A stretch of 40,467 nt of DNA from Planctomycetota bacterium (GCA_020426005.1 JAGQQW010000020.1:1-40467); one strand, 5' to 3'. Shown: positions 15,624 through 24,611, numbered from the stretch's first letter. Numbers and translations are program-made. Notes: generated by a model not told the origin, from the letters alone.

Positions 15624-18600
15624 CTACTGGAGCTTCAGCGGCTGCCAGCCACCGATTCCAATCGTCGAATCGGTGTTGATGACGGTCACGTGGTGGAGGT
15701 TCCAGGTGTCCGGCTCGAACGTGCCGCTGCTCGGAGGTTCGGGCAGCGTGTTGTTCCAAGCGCTGGCAACGCCGGGCGCCGCCGGTCCGCCGAGCATCAT
15801 GCCGTAGTAGATCAGCGGCTCGAATTCGACCGCGCTCTCCCAGACCGGTTGACCATCAGCGCTGGTCTCGTTGGTGGGGTAGACGGGAACGAGGACGGGC
15901 CACGTGTCGTTGACGTCGTCGTACGGAGGTTTCCTCTTGGGGATCCGGATCAAGAGCAACGCGCCCTTGCGGATGTTGGCGCCGGACACTCGGAAACGCC
16001 GCGGAGCGTCGTGGCGCAGTCCGGTGAGGCCGACACTCGGTCCGTCCGTGACGAGACCATGCTGGAACAAACGGATGGTCCGAAGGAAGCGCGGTTCGGG
16101 CACGGGGATCGACGTGCCGAGGAAGACCGCGTTCCACACGAACGGATCGACGGTCGCATTCGGATCCCAGTTGTCGACGAACGTCGGAACGTCCCGATAC
16201 GCGGTGTCCGGGCGCATCTTCTCGAGTTTGATGGCGGACGGTTGAGGTCCCGTCTCGAGCGACGGCTGGCCCTTTGGGTGTGCAACGCGACGCTCGCTTC
16301 CGAGCGGTGTTCCCATCAGGACCAGGCGGTCGTCCGTGCCCACGAGCATCCCCTGCAGTCCCGTGCGATCCGTCGTGGCGCCTGTCTGTACGTTTTCGTA
16401 CTGACCTGTTCGAGGGTCGAACACGAAACCCCGTCGTCCGCTCGCGTCGTGCACTTGCACGACGAAGCCGTTGTTGGCTTCGTTCGCTCCGAGTTCGAAG
16501 CCATTGAATGCCGCCGTGAGCGCACCAGTGGGAAGCATGCTCTTGTCGAACGTCAATGCGACACCGACACAAGGCCCAACGCCCCAGTCGAGCTCTCGAC
16601 AGAACTGTGTGACCATGTTCGCCTTCTCGACTTTGCCGAGTTGACCGGGTGCCGAGAAGACGATGTTGAACCGATTGATGGACAGTGCATCGCCTGTGCG
16701 AGCGAGCCCTGGACCTGCATTCGCGAGCCCCGGATTCAGCACGTCGGCATCGAGAACGAGCGCCTTCTCCTTCTGGAAGAGTCCCCGCAGGGCGGCCGTC
16801 TCGAGGGGGTGATCTTCGTCGTCGCCGCCGGGGCGTGCGAACACCTCCGTAATGCGGTTGTTGCTACCTTCAGGAAGCGCGTGGCACTGCACGCACGAAC
16901 GATGGCTGCAGACATCGAGGTCGGCGATGTGGTAGAGCTTCATTCCCGCAAGCGCACCTGTCCCATCGTCCTCGCTATCCGGGTTACCGATCGTGCCCGA
17001 GTAGCGTCGATCCAGCTGCTGCTCGGGGTTCGGCGGATAGTGGATCGAGTTGATCATGTCGCGATACTTGCGCATGTCGTCTTCCTCGAGCTTCTTGCCG
17101 CCGAGAAGCGATTCGAACGCTCCGTTGAAGGCCTCGAAGGACGGCCTGTCGCCGCGCCAGTGATAGGGCGCGTTGGTCACGAAGTTGGTCGTCGTCGGGT
17201 CGACTTCCCAATTGAGTAGCCCTTGGAGTGATTGGGTGACGAGGAAGCCCTTGTCCGCTGGATAAAGACCGGTCGCATTGAGAGTCAGGACCGCTTTCTC
17301 GACGGCACCGTCGACGAAGGACGGCAAGAACGGGTCGACATCGACGGTTCCGCCGAGGTCCCAGAGTTGGCCGTCGAGGCGACCATCGGGATGGCACGAA
17401 GCGCACGATACGAATCCGTTGCCCGACAGCTCTGCGCTGTACAAGAACGGTCGACCCTGCCGGATGTAAGCGGGTGTCGGGTCATGTGCGAGAGAGAACG
17501 TCGACAACCTGGTATCGGTCGCCGGGTCGATCACCGAGATGGAGTTGTCGAGTCGGTTGAGTACGTAGAGTCGAGCTCCGGGGTCGGTGCTTCTCGACGG
17601 GTTCGCGGTCTTGAATGCGAGTCCGCGCGGACCGCACCGAGTGTTGGTCGACGTCGGCGCGACTTTGATGTCGATGCGGGACACCGACCAAGTGTCGGGG
17701 TCGTCTTGAAGGACGTTCTGCAGAACTCCGACGCGGTCGCTGTGGAATGCTGCGACGTAGACCTTCGTCACGTTGCCCTGTGCGTCCTCGACGATCGCCA
17801 CGTCGGATGGATGGGCGAGCGCTTCGGGCTTCGTGACCGGATTGCCTGATGGCAAGCGGTTGAGGTTGCGCCCGATGATGTTGGCGCTCGTCGTACCGGG
17901 GTTGTCGACTCGTTGGAGATAGCTCTCCACGAATCCATAGGTCGCGTTCTTGACGGCGAGTTCGCCGAGGTTCTCGTTCCGCGCTTCGATGTGGACGGTA
18001 AAGAGATTGCCAGCCGACGTCGCGACCATGCCGAGACCGCCGGTGCCCATGCCGGGTTGGAACTGCACGGCGAACGTCGAGAGATCGACGCTCCAGAGAT
18101 CCATGTGGTTGCGTCCCAGCGGATCACCGCGACGGCTGCCCATGGCTGCGAGGACGAAGAGGCGGTTGCCGATCCGAACCATGCGACGCGGTTGTTTGAT
18201 CGAGCGAGTCGGAGTCACCCAATCGTCGAACAAATGGATCTTGCCGGTTCCCGCTCCGAACGGCGCGAGCGACATCGCGTCGAGCCATGCGATCGCGCCA
18301 GCCGTTTGAAGCGTGACGAAGCACTGCTGTCCGTCCGCGGAAAACTCGATGTCCATCGGCTCCTCGCCAACCCATTCGGTTCGGTCGAGGCGCGCGACGA
18401 GCTTCCCTTGGGTGTCGACCGCGAGCGCTATGGTCGAGACGGAGTCGCCAACCATGTTCGCCGTATAGGCACGCGACGTCGTCGCATTCCAACGCACGCT
18501 CACGGGCTCGAGACCGACGCCGATTCTGTCCACGAACTCGTTCGTCTCGCAGTCGTAGATCTCGAGTGAGTTGTCGGGGGTGTTACAGGCGAGGATCCAG

Positions 18601-18794
18601 TCGTGTCCACCAATTCGCGCGACTTGGATCGGCTTGACTTGGGGTGTCTCGAAGTTGAGATAGGCGGTGCGCCCTTGTGCGTGCGTGGATTCACCGGTTG
18701 CGGTGATGGCGAAAGCGGCGATCAGAGGCAGTACGTAGCCACGGGCTGTGCGTTTGCGATCGTTGCGGGATCGCAGGTGGGATGGAGACTGCAT
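15624..18794 (-). CDS. Secreted YVTN-type beta-propeller protein with two heme c sites
   Basis: 1056 residues from ATG 18794, chosen because GAGAGGAA sits just upstream and a signal peptide follows (basic start, then GYVLPLIAAFAITATGESTHA). The first half has repeated propeller blades of the YncE/YVTN kind, for example LEIYDCETNEFVDRIGVGLEP and SISVIDPATDTRLSTFSLAH. Two CXXCH motifs lie in the middle (CASCH followed by PDGRLDGQLWDLGG, and CVQCH in CSHRSCVQCHALPEG), the style of cytochrome-c-peroxidase-like domains fused to propellers. The C-terminal 300 residues are beta-rich and not recognised. It is probably periplasmic or extracellular, with a redox or substrate-oxidising role. It stands alone: 101 bases separate it from rfbF and 186 from the gene on its other side. 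Confidence 0.82.
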   Translation of the reverse strand: MQSPSHLRSRNDRKRTARGYVLPLIAAFAITATGESTHAQGRTAYLNFETPQVKPIQVARIGGHDWILACNTPDNSLEIYDCETNEFVDRIGVGLEPVSVRWNATTSRAYTANMVGDSVSTIALAVDTQGKLVARLDRTEWVGEEPMDIEFSADGQQCFVTLQTAGAIAWLDAMSLAPFGAGTGKIHLFDDWVTPTRSIKQPRRMVRIGNRLFVLAAMGSRRGDPLGRNHMDLWSVDLSTFAVQFQPGMGTGGLGMVATSAGNLFTVHIEARNENLGELAVKNATYGFVESYLQRVDNPGTTSANIIGRNLNRLPSGNPVTKPEALAHPSDVAIVEDAQGNVTKVYVAAFHSDRVGVLQNVLQDDPDTWSVSRIDIKVAPTSTNTRCGPRGLAFKTANPSRSTDPGARLYVLNRLDNSISVIDPATDTRLSTFSLAHDPTPAYIRQGRPFLYSAELSGNGFVSCASCHPDGRLDGQLWDLGGTVDVDPFLPSFVDGAVEKAVLTLNATGLYPADKGFLVTQSLQGLLNWEVDPTTTNFVTNAPYHWRGDRPSFEAFNGAFESLLGGKKLEEDDMRKYRDMINSIHYPPNPEQQLDRRYSGTIGNPDSEDDGTGALAGMKLYHIADLDVCSHRSCVQCHALPEGSNNRITEVFARPGGDDEDHPLETAALRGLFQKEKALVLDADVLNPGLANAGPGLARTGDALSINRFNIVFSAPGQLGKVEKANMVTQFCRELDWGVGPCVGVALTFDKSMLPTGALTAAFNGFELGANEANNGFVVQVHDASGRRGFVFDPRTGQYENVQTGATTDRTGLQGMLVGTDDRLVLMGTPLGSERRVAHPKGQPSLETGPQPSAIKLEKMRPDTAYRDVPTFVDNWDPNATVDPFVWNAVFLGTSIPVPEPRFLRTIRLFQHGLVTDGPSVGLTGLRHDAPRRFRVSGANIRKGALLLIRIPKRKPPYDDVNDTWPVLVPVYPTNETSADGQPVWESAVEFEPLIYYGMMLGGPAAPGVASAWNNTLPEPPSSGTFEPDTWNLHHVTVINTDSTIGIGGWQPLKLQ

Positions 18795-18801
18795 GTGAGT
18801 T

Positions 18802-18813
18802 CCTCTCGAGAGG
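18802..18813 (-). promoter_or_regulatory. 12-base palindrome containing the ribosome site of the propeller gene
   Basis: CCTCTCGAGAGG is a perfect palindrome that includes the GAGAGG ribosome site seven bases before ATG 18794. It could act as an operator half-site or mask the ribosome site weakly (4-bp stem with a TCGA loop), but no direct evidence supports either. Confidence 0.35.
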
Positions 18814-18980
18814 GGGGAGCGTCGCGAGCGATCGGTGAGACCTCGAGTGCGACGCGAGGGCCTATCGAGAGAGTTCCGAACCGCGAGGACTGTCACGCGG
18901 AAACTCGAAGATGTTCGGTGGAACTAAGTTCGGTGTTCGTTGCGTGCGCGTGAACTTCGACTGTCGCGATGCGCGGAGCG

Positions 18981-19976
18981 CTACGCCGTCGGTGCGAGGT
19001 GCGACGCGAGACGTTCGAGCTTTTCGCTGATCTCCCGTTCGCGGCTCTTCGCGTTGAGCATCGCATCCGCGCCACTGCGGAATGCCCGAGCGGCGGCTGC
19101 ACGTGTCGGTTCGTGCACGAGGAGGACGAGAAACGTATTTGGCGCGCGCTTCAGTCGTCTGCACCACTCGTATCGTCGCTCTTGTCCGAGTCCGATCTCG
19201 AGGACCACGATCATGTCCGCGAAGAATGCCGGGTTCGGGACTTCGCTCTTCGGACGCTTGTCGAACGTCAATCCGACTCGGCGGCATGAGCGTCGCAACG
19301 TCCGCACGATGTCGGGGTGGTGGACGAAGGCTGCCAGTGCGCCGCGAATCTCTGCAGGCTCGAAGTCGTCGAAGTACTCGTCCTCGTCCGGGTCGTCGAA
19401 GTCGATCGGCCCGCCTTCGATCTTCTCGGCCTCGGCGAGTGGCAGCGTCAGGAGCGCCGTATCGACCAGTGTGTCGTCTGCGAGGAACGAGAACGGAATC
19501 GCGTAGTACGGACCCTTGTCCTCGAGCGAACTCAGCGCGCCATCGAGGATCTCTTGGCCGTCGAGTTCCGCTTCGACGCCGCTGCCGAACACGGACTGCA
19601 GAGCTTCCTGGACGGATGCCGTGAGTAGGACGGCGAGCTCCTCGAACGTCTTGTCATCGTCGCTCGTCCATGTTTGCGCTTCGCGCTTCTGGGTGACTTC
19701 GTCCGCGTTCGTCCCACGATAGACCTGAGTGAGCGCGATCGCCGCATTCATAGGCCAATACAGATCGATGTGGCCTTGATGCGCCTTCTTGATATGACAC
19801 CGAATGCGCGCGTGCTTGCCCTCGCCGAGCATCGCGTCGAGTTCGGTCGCTTCGGCTCGGATCGGACGCCTACGTTGCGTTCGCAGTCGATTCGACGTGA
19901 GTGCGCCGAGGTTGTCGCCGAGCAGCAGCAGGATGGCGGACATCGCTTTCGCGATTCCGGTTTCGTTGGCGCTCAT
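18981..19976 (-). CDS. Unrecognised protein with C-terminal receiver-like domain
   Basis: 331 residues from ATG 19976, which overlaps the upstream gene stop by four bases; the frame is open upstream but that stretch is an Arg-rich shadow. The last about 100 residues have the alternating strand-helix order of a receiver domain (ADMIVVLEIGLGQ, then FLVLLVHEPTRAAAARAFRSGADAML). The phosphoacceptor Asp position is Glu (VVLEIG) and the Lys of the usual K-P motif is not evident, so it is likely a pseudo-receiver. The N-terminal 180 residues (helical start, then SVQEALQSVFGSGVEAEL) recall CheC/CheX-type folds only weakly. A partner of the overlapping small receiver gene is likely; the function is unknown. 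Confidence 0.65.
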   Translation of the reverse strand: MSANETGIAKAMSAILLLLGDNLGALTSNRLRTQRRRPIRAEATELDAMLGEGKHARIRCHIKKAHQGHIDLYWPMNAAIALTQVYRGTNADEVTQKREAQTWTSDDDKTFEELAVLLTASVQEALQSVFGSGVEAELDGQEILDGALSSLEDKGPYYAIPFSFLADDTLVDTALLTLPLAEAEKIEGGPIDFDDPDEDEYFDDFEPAEIRGALAAFVHHPDIVRTLRRSCRRVGLTFDKRPKSEVPNPAFFADMIVVLEIGLGQERRYEWCRRLKRAPNTFLVLLVHEPTRAAAARAFRSGADAMLNAKSREREISEKLERLASHLAPTA

Positions 19977-20341
19977 TTGCGGAGGAGCTCTTCGAGCGTG
20001 TCGCGGAGTTCGGCTTGTCCGTACGGGCGACGAAGCGAACCGTGCACGCCGCATGCTCGTGCGCGTTCGACGAGTTCGCCCTGCTCGAGATGCGTGAGGA
20101 GCAAGAGCGCCGTTTCGGCGTAAGCCTCGGCAACTTCGGTCAAGAACTCGACACAGTCCTGATCGGGAAGATTCGAAGCGCAGAGGATGATCTCGAACGT
20201 TTCGCGTTCGAGGATCTCGCGCGCCTCGCTCGCCGCCCTCGCGGTGCGGATCGCATCGAAGCCCAAGCACGTGCGCTCGACACTGCGTTCGAGAGCCGCG
20301 CGCTGCGCCGCCGCATCATCGATGATCAAGATCGAACTCAT
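19973..20341 (-). CDS. Single-domain receiver-like protein with Cys at the phosphoacceptor position
   Basis: 122 residues from ATG 20341, preceded by a GGGGGGAG ribosome site. It is one receiver domain: acidic pocket IIDDAAAQR at the N-terminus, then EIILCASNLPDQDCVEFL where the phosphorylated Asp should be, then LLLLTHLEQ with the conserved Thr, and GVHGSLRRPYGQ in place of the usual K-P. The Asp-to-Cys and Lys-to-Arg changes suggest it cannot be phosphorylated in the standard way. It overlaps the next gene by ATGA, so the two are translated together. A hairpin lies 25 bases upstream. Confidence 0.75.
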   Translation of the reverse strand: MSSILIIDDAAAQRAALERSVERTCLGFDAIRTARAASEAREILERETFEIILCASNLPDQDCVEFLTEVAEAYAETALLLLTHLEQGELVERARACGVHGSLRRPYGQAELRDTLEELLRK

Positions 20342-20365
20342 CGCTCCCCCCGAAGCGGCGTCGAC

Positions 20366-20390
20366 GGAGCCCGCGCCGTGTGCGGGCTCC
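20366..20390. terminator. Strong hairpin between the sigma-factor and receiver genes
   Basis: GGAGCCCGC (20366-20374) pairs with GCGGGCTCC (20382-20390) over nine base pairs with a seven-base loop. It lies 3' of the sigma-factor gene and just 5' of the receiver gene on the minus strand. No T-run follows on the minus strand, so it may be a non-canonical terminator of the sigma gene or a structured leader. Confidence 0.45.
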
Positions 20391-20627
20391 TTCTGTGATG
20401 CCGTGTCTTCTCCTCTTCGGCAGCCGTGAAGCAGAAGTGGAGGAGGGGTGGAGGTCGTGCGGGATACCTCCTTGTTGTCACGAGTTCCCGCCAGTCGCGG
20501 ATCCGTTCGGGGCTGATCTGCCAAGGACGCACCGTGACTAGCGGTCAGGCTGCTCCGATGACGAGCGGGCAGCAAGAACCTGACAGAGTGGTCCGACTAC
20601 TGCCCGTTCGACGATTGCGCGATCGAA

Positions 20628-21758
20628 CTACTGCGCGATCGCGTCGAGTTGGGTCTTGAGGCGACCCATGACGTTGGAGTGGATCTGGCAAACGCGCGAT
20701 TCGGTGAGGCTCATGATGTCGCCGATCTCGCGCATCGTGAGGCCTTCGTAGTAATACATGATCACGATGAGGCGCTCTTTCTTGGTGAGGTTGCTCGTGA
20801 TCAGGTCGAGCACGTCTTGCTGGTGCAGGGACTGCAGCGGATCGCAGCCTTTCTTGTCCTCGATGATCTCGACCTTCTCCATGTCGCGATCGTCGTCACT
20901 CTCGTCGAGCTTCTCCGAAAGCGAGAACATCGTCTTGGGCGAAGCCTCGACCTTGAGGTTGGCGAGTTCGTCCATCGTGATCTCGAGGTCCTTCGCCAGC
21001 TCGTAGTCGTTGACTTCACGGCCGTGAAGCGCCTCGAGACGCGATACCGCCTTGTCGAGCTTGTGGGCCTTGAGCCGCACGAGCCTCGGGACCCAGTCCT
21101 GCGAGCGGAGTTCGTCGAGGATCGAACCGCGAATGCGGGTCGAGCAGTAGGTCTTGAACTTGATGCCGCGCTTCAGGTCGAAGCCGCGAATCGCATCGAG
21201 CAGGCCGAACGTGCCGGCGCTGATCAAGTCATCGACATCGATCGACTTGGGGAGCGTTTGCAACAGGCGTTCTGCGATGTAGCGAACGAGCGGATAGTGG
21301 TATTCGACGAGGATGTTGCGGAGGTTCTCGTCGCCCGTGCGCTTGAACGTCTTCCAGATCTGATCGATCCGTTCCTGCTCTTGTCGCTTGCGCTCGGCCG
21401 GTGTCAGCTTCTCGGGCTTGGCGGTGGCCTTTGCCTGGGAGGCTTCGGCGGACTTACTTGCGGCTGCGCTCGTGGCCGCTGCCGTCTTCTTGGCGCGCGT
21501 CGTCTTCGTTGCGGCCTCGGTTCGTGCGGTGGTGGTGCCCTTCGCGGCTTTCGTCGCTTTCGCGGTCGTCTTCGAAGCGGTGGTCTTCGTTGTCGACTTT
21601 CCGGCGGGCTTCGACTTCGATCCGGACTTCGGAGCCGACTTCGTGGTCGCGCTCTGCTTCGTCGTGCGTGTCGCCTTCTTCGAGGACGCGGCTTTCGACT
21701 TGGTACCGGTGGACGTGGACTTCGTCTTCTTCTGCTTGCGCGTGGCGGTCGTGGTCAT
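20628..21758 (-). CDS. FliA/WhiG-type sigma factor with lysine-rich histone-H1-like N-terminal tail
   Basis: 376 residues. Residues about 130-376 are a sigma-70-family factor of the FliA/WhiG type: region 2 (LVEYHYPLVRYIAERLL, DVDDLISAGTFGLLDAIRGF, KFKTYCSTRIRGSILDELR), region 3, and region 4 (LTKKERLIVIMYYYEGLTMR, then a helix-turn-helix EIGDIMSLTESRVCQIHS). Residues 1-118 are almost only Lys, Ala, Thr, Ser, Arg and Gly with KK, TTK and AAK steps, like a histone-H1 tail. After the first ATG the tail has no Met, Val, Leu or Ile until residue 117, so no later start could remove it; it must be part of the protein. The tail probably binds DNA or other polyanions. No flagellar genes are nearby, so the regulon is unknown. 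Confidence 0.9.
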   Translation of the reverse strand: MTTTATRKQKKTKSTSTGTKSKAASSKKATRTTKQSATTKSAPKSGSKSKPAGKSTTKTTASKTTAKATKAAKGTTTARTEAATKTTRAKKTAAATSAAASKSAEASQAKATAKPEKLTPAERKRQEQERIDQIWKTFKRTGDENLRNILVEYHYPLVRYIAERLLQTLPKSIDVDDLISAGTFGLLDAIRGFDLKRGIKFKTYCSTRIRGSILDELRSQDWVPRLVRLKAHKLDKAVSRLEALHGREVNDYELAKDLEITMDELANLKVEASPKTMFSLSEKLDESDDDRDMEKVEIIEDKKGCDPLQSLHQQDVLDLITSNLTKKERLIVIMYYYEGLTMREIGDIMSLTESRVCQIHSNVMGRLKTQLDAIAQ

Positions 21759-22345
21759 CGGATCAAAGGGTCAAGAGGTCAGTCGAATCGGGAACTCCCC
21801 GGGGCGGCCGCCGCGGTGGCGACCACCGCGCATGGATGCACTCCGAGCCCGTACGCAATTGCGATGCGTTCGTTCACGGAGTCGATGACGTTGCAACCAG
21901 CGCGGAGGGAGAGTCGCTCCCGGCTTGCGTCGATGCGTTGCGCGGGATGGCGGCTCGGAACCCCGAGCACGAGTACCGACTCGCGGGTCGTCCGGTCCGG
22001 CCGAGGATCCGAAGCTACTGTTCGTGAGTCCAAGCGGCAGGTGCCGGCCGAGGTCCGCGAGTACCGAACCTCATTCTTCCTTCGGCAACCAGGCGCTGCT
22101 GTGCAGCCCATGGCTTTGCGTCGTGCGCGAAGCGCGCACTCAGCCTTTATCGGGAAGAACCCTTATTGAGAAAGAAGTGGGGGGTGCGAGTCCCCCGTCC
22201 TGCGGACGGCCCATGGCGCGTACCGCTGGAGAGGAGTATCGACCACCTTGGTCGCCGACTTGAGGGGTGGACGAAACTTTTTTCGAGGTTCTTCCGGGCA
22301 CCCCATATCTGGCGTCGGCCGGCGTGTCGGGCCACCAGATCTGGA
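21759..22345. other. 587-base non-coding region with hairpins
   Basis: No convincing gene was found on either strand between the sigma-factor start and the apt stop. The right part contains adjacent structures: GGGGG (22180-22184), a seven-base loop TGCGAGT and CCCCC (22192-22196), resembling a tRNA T-arm, overlapping a second hairpin CCGTCC (22195-22200) and GGACGG (22204-22209). A palindrome CCAGATCTGG is at 22335-22344 next to the apt stop. I could not fold a full tRNA, tmRNA or SRP RNA around them. The left half may be the sigma-gene leader and promoter. Confidence 0.4.
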
Positions 22346-22861
22346 TCAATCGTACGAGAGAACGGTGTGGAAGCGGTGGCTGCCGAGCTTCTTCCGGCCT
22401 CCGAGGAACGCGAGTTCGATCAAGACCGCGACTGCCTCGACGTGCCCACCGACGCTCTCGATCAAGTGCGTCGCGGCTGCCACCGTGCCGCCGGTCGCGA
22501 GCAAGTCGTCGATGACGAGCACGCTCTCGCCGGGTTCGACCGCATCGACGTGCATCTCGACGTGGTCGGTGCCGTATTCGAGTGCGTACTCGTAGCTGAC
22601 CGTGTCGTACGGGAGCTTGCCCTTCTTGCGGATCGGGGCGAAGCCGTATCCGAGCTCGAGAGCGAGTGCCGCGCCGAACACGAAGCCACGCGACTCGATC
22701 CCGATGATCTTCGTCGCCGTGCAGTCGTCGATCTCGTTGGCCAACTTCGTGATCGCGAGTCGAAACGCGTTCGCGTCGGCGAGGAGAGGCGTGATGTCCT
22801 TGAAGAGGATGCCTTCCTTCGGGAAGTCGGGAATGTCGCGGATGTAGTCTTCGAGCTTCAT
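22346..22861 (-). CDS. apt: Adenine phosphoribosyltransferase
   Basis: 171 residues, the usual Apt length. It begins MKLEDYIRDIPDFPKEGILF with KDITPLL following, and carries the PRPP-binding motif VLVIDDLLATGGT and the family segment GIESRGFVFGAALA. The enzyme makes AMP from adenine and PRPP in purine salvage, in the cytoplasm. The start is one base after the argS stop, so it is probably translated from the same message as argS and the ABC-F gene. Confidence 0.96.
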   Translation of the reverse strand: MKLEDYIRDIPDFPKEGILFKDITPLLADANAFRLAITKLANEIDDCTATKIIGIESRGFVFGAALALELGYGFAPIRKKGKLPYDTVSYEYALEYGTDHVEMHVDAVEPGESVLVIDDLLATGGTVAAATHLIESVGGHVEAVAVLIELAFLGGRKKLGSHRFHTVLSYD

Positions 22862-22862
22862 G

Positions 22863-24611
22863 TCACATTTCTTCGGGTGAGGCGACGCCGAGCAGGGCGA
22901 GTCCTTCGCGGATCAAGTCGCGCGCTGCGCGCACGAGGAGGAGGCGTGCCGCTTTGACTTCGGGCTCCGCGCTCAACACGTGGTGTTCGCGTAGATAGCT
23001 GTGGATTTCGGATGCGAGTGATGTCACGAACGACGTGAGGATGTAGGGCTCGTTCTTGTCGACACAGCGTTCGAGGACCGAGCCGAAGTCGAGCATCGTG
23101 GTCAGGACACGTTCTGCGTCGTGGAGCGCGCTCCAGGCGATGTCCTTCGGAATCGAGTCTGCGGCATCGTTCGAGCCCGCTTTGCGCAGAATGCTCGAGA
23201 GGCGAGCGCCCGCGTATTGGACGTAAGGCCCGGTTTCGCCTTCGAAACTGAGCAGCTCGTCCCAATCGAACTTGACGTCCTTGATGCGCGTGTTCTTGAG
23301 GTCGTTGAAGACGATGGCGCCGACGCCGATCGCTTCGGCGACCGCATCCTTGTCCGCCAAGTCCGGGTTCTTTTCGTCGATGATCGTGCGCGCCTTCGCG
23401 ACGGCTTCGTCGAGAACTTCGTCGAGGAAGATCGCGTTGCCGCCGCGCGTCGAGAACTTCGTCCAACGCTTCTGCTCGGGGTCGAACGTCAGCACGAGGC
23501 CGAAGTCGATGTGCTCGATGCCGTCCGCTTCCTTCCAACCGAGCTTGGCGATGACTTCTTTGAGTTGGCGGAAGTGGAGCTTCTGCTCGGCGCCGACGAC
23601 GTAGAGAGCCTTGTCGAACTCGTACGTCGCGCGACGGTAGTAGAGTGCCGCGAGATCTCGCGTCGCGTAGATCGTCGTGCCATCGGACTTGACGAGGATG
23701 CACGGCGGCATGCCGTCGACCTCGACGACGAGCGCGCCTTCGGACACGGTCGTGATGCCTGCATCCTTCAGCTGGGCGAGGGTGCTCTCGATCTTGTCCT
23801 CGTAGAAGCTTTCGCCCGTGATCGCTTCGAACTCGGCTGCAAGGCGACCGTAGGGGCCTTGGAACGCTTCGAGGCTGATGTCGCGGAGCTCTTGCCATCG
23901 ACGCCGCTCGGCATTGTCCTCGCCCGACTCGAGGCGACGGAACGCTTCCGCTGCGCGTTCGTTCAGGCTCGGGTCCGCATCGGACTCGCGCTTGAAGCGC
24001 ACGTAGATTTCGTAGAGATGCCGCATCGGATCGCGATGCAGAGCTTCGTGGTCGCCCCACTCTTCGAACGCGACGAGGATCTTGCCGAATTGCGAGCCCC
24101 AGTCACCGAGGTGGTTGATGCCGAAGACGGTGTGCCCCGTGTGCTTGTAGATCCGGCGCAAGGCCGCGCCGATGACCGTCGAACGCAGGTGACCGAAGTG
24201 GAACGGCTTCGCGATGTTGGGCGACGAGTAGTCGATCACGACGCGCGTGTTGTTGGGCTTCCACTGGCCGAACGGTTCGCGATGCTCGAGAACGCCACGC
24301 ACGACGTCTTCGGCGAGCGCGGCCCGCTCGTAGCGGACATTGACGAACGGACCGACCGCCTCGGCAGTGGTGAGGATCCCATCCTTCGCTTTCGCGAGTT
24401 CGACGAGTTGCTCGGCGAAGGCTTTGGCGGCGACAGGTGGTGCTTGTCCCGCAGCCTTGGCGAGCGGGAAGCAGGGGATCGATGCATCGCCGTGACTCGC
24501 ATCCTTCGGGCGTCCGATGGGGAGCGTCGCGACATCGAAATCGTCGCCGGCAACGGCGCGCGCTGCGTCGTGCACGAGCGACACGAGCCGCTCTTTGATC
24601 GATGCGGTCAC
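22863..24611 (-). CDS. argS: Arginyl-tRNA synthetase
   Basis: 582 residues from GTG 24611, which overlaps the ABC-F stop by four bases (GTGA) and has GGGAG upstream; a TTG at 24626 is a less likely start. The class I signature is present in SSPNIAKPFHFGHLRSTVIG (HIGH variant HFGH), with NHLGDWGSQFGK after it. The C-terminal DALR-type domain ends the protein. It charges tRNA-Arg and should be essential. The KMSK region is not obvious, as is common in ArgRS. Confidence 0.96.
   Translation of the reverse strand: MTASIKERLVSLVHDAARAVAGDDFDVATLPIGRPKDASHGDASIPCFPLAKAAGQAPPVAAKAFAEQLVELAKAKDGILTTAEAVGPFVNVRYERAALAEDVVRGVLEHREPFGQWKPNNTRVVIDYSSPNIAKPFHFGHLRSTVIGAALRRIYKHTGHTVFGINHLGDWGSQFGKILVAFEEWGDHEALHRDPMRHLYEIYVRFKRESDADPSLNERAAEAFRRLESGEDNAERRRWQELRDISLEAFQGPYGRLAAEFEAITGESFYEDKIESTLAQLKDAGITTVSEGALVVEVDGMPPCILVKSDGTTIYATRDLAALYYRRATYEFDKALYVVGAEQKLHFRQLKEVIAKLGWKEADGIEHIDFGLVLTFDPEQKRWTKFSTRGGNAIFLDEVLDEAVAKARTIIDEKNPDLADKDAVAEAIGVGAIVFNDLKNTRIKDVKFDWDELLSFEGETGPYVQYAGARLSSILRKAGSNDAADSIPKDIAWSALHDAERVLTTMLDFGSVLERCVDKNEPYILTSFVTSLASEIHSYLREHHVLSAEPEVKAARLLLVRAARDLIREGLALLGVASPEEM

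Noticed and set aside
22179..22209. Possible tRNA, from a T-arm-like hairpin
   Set aside because: Loop is TGCGAGT rather than TTCGANT, and no matching acceptor, D or anticodon arms could be found.
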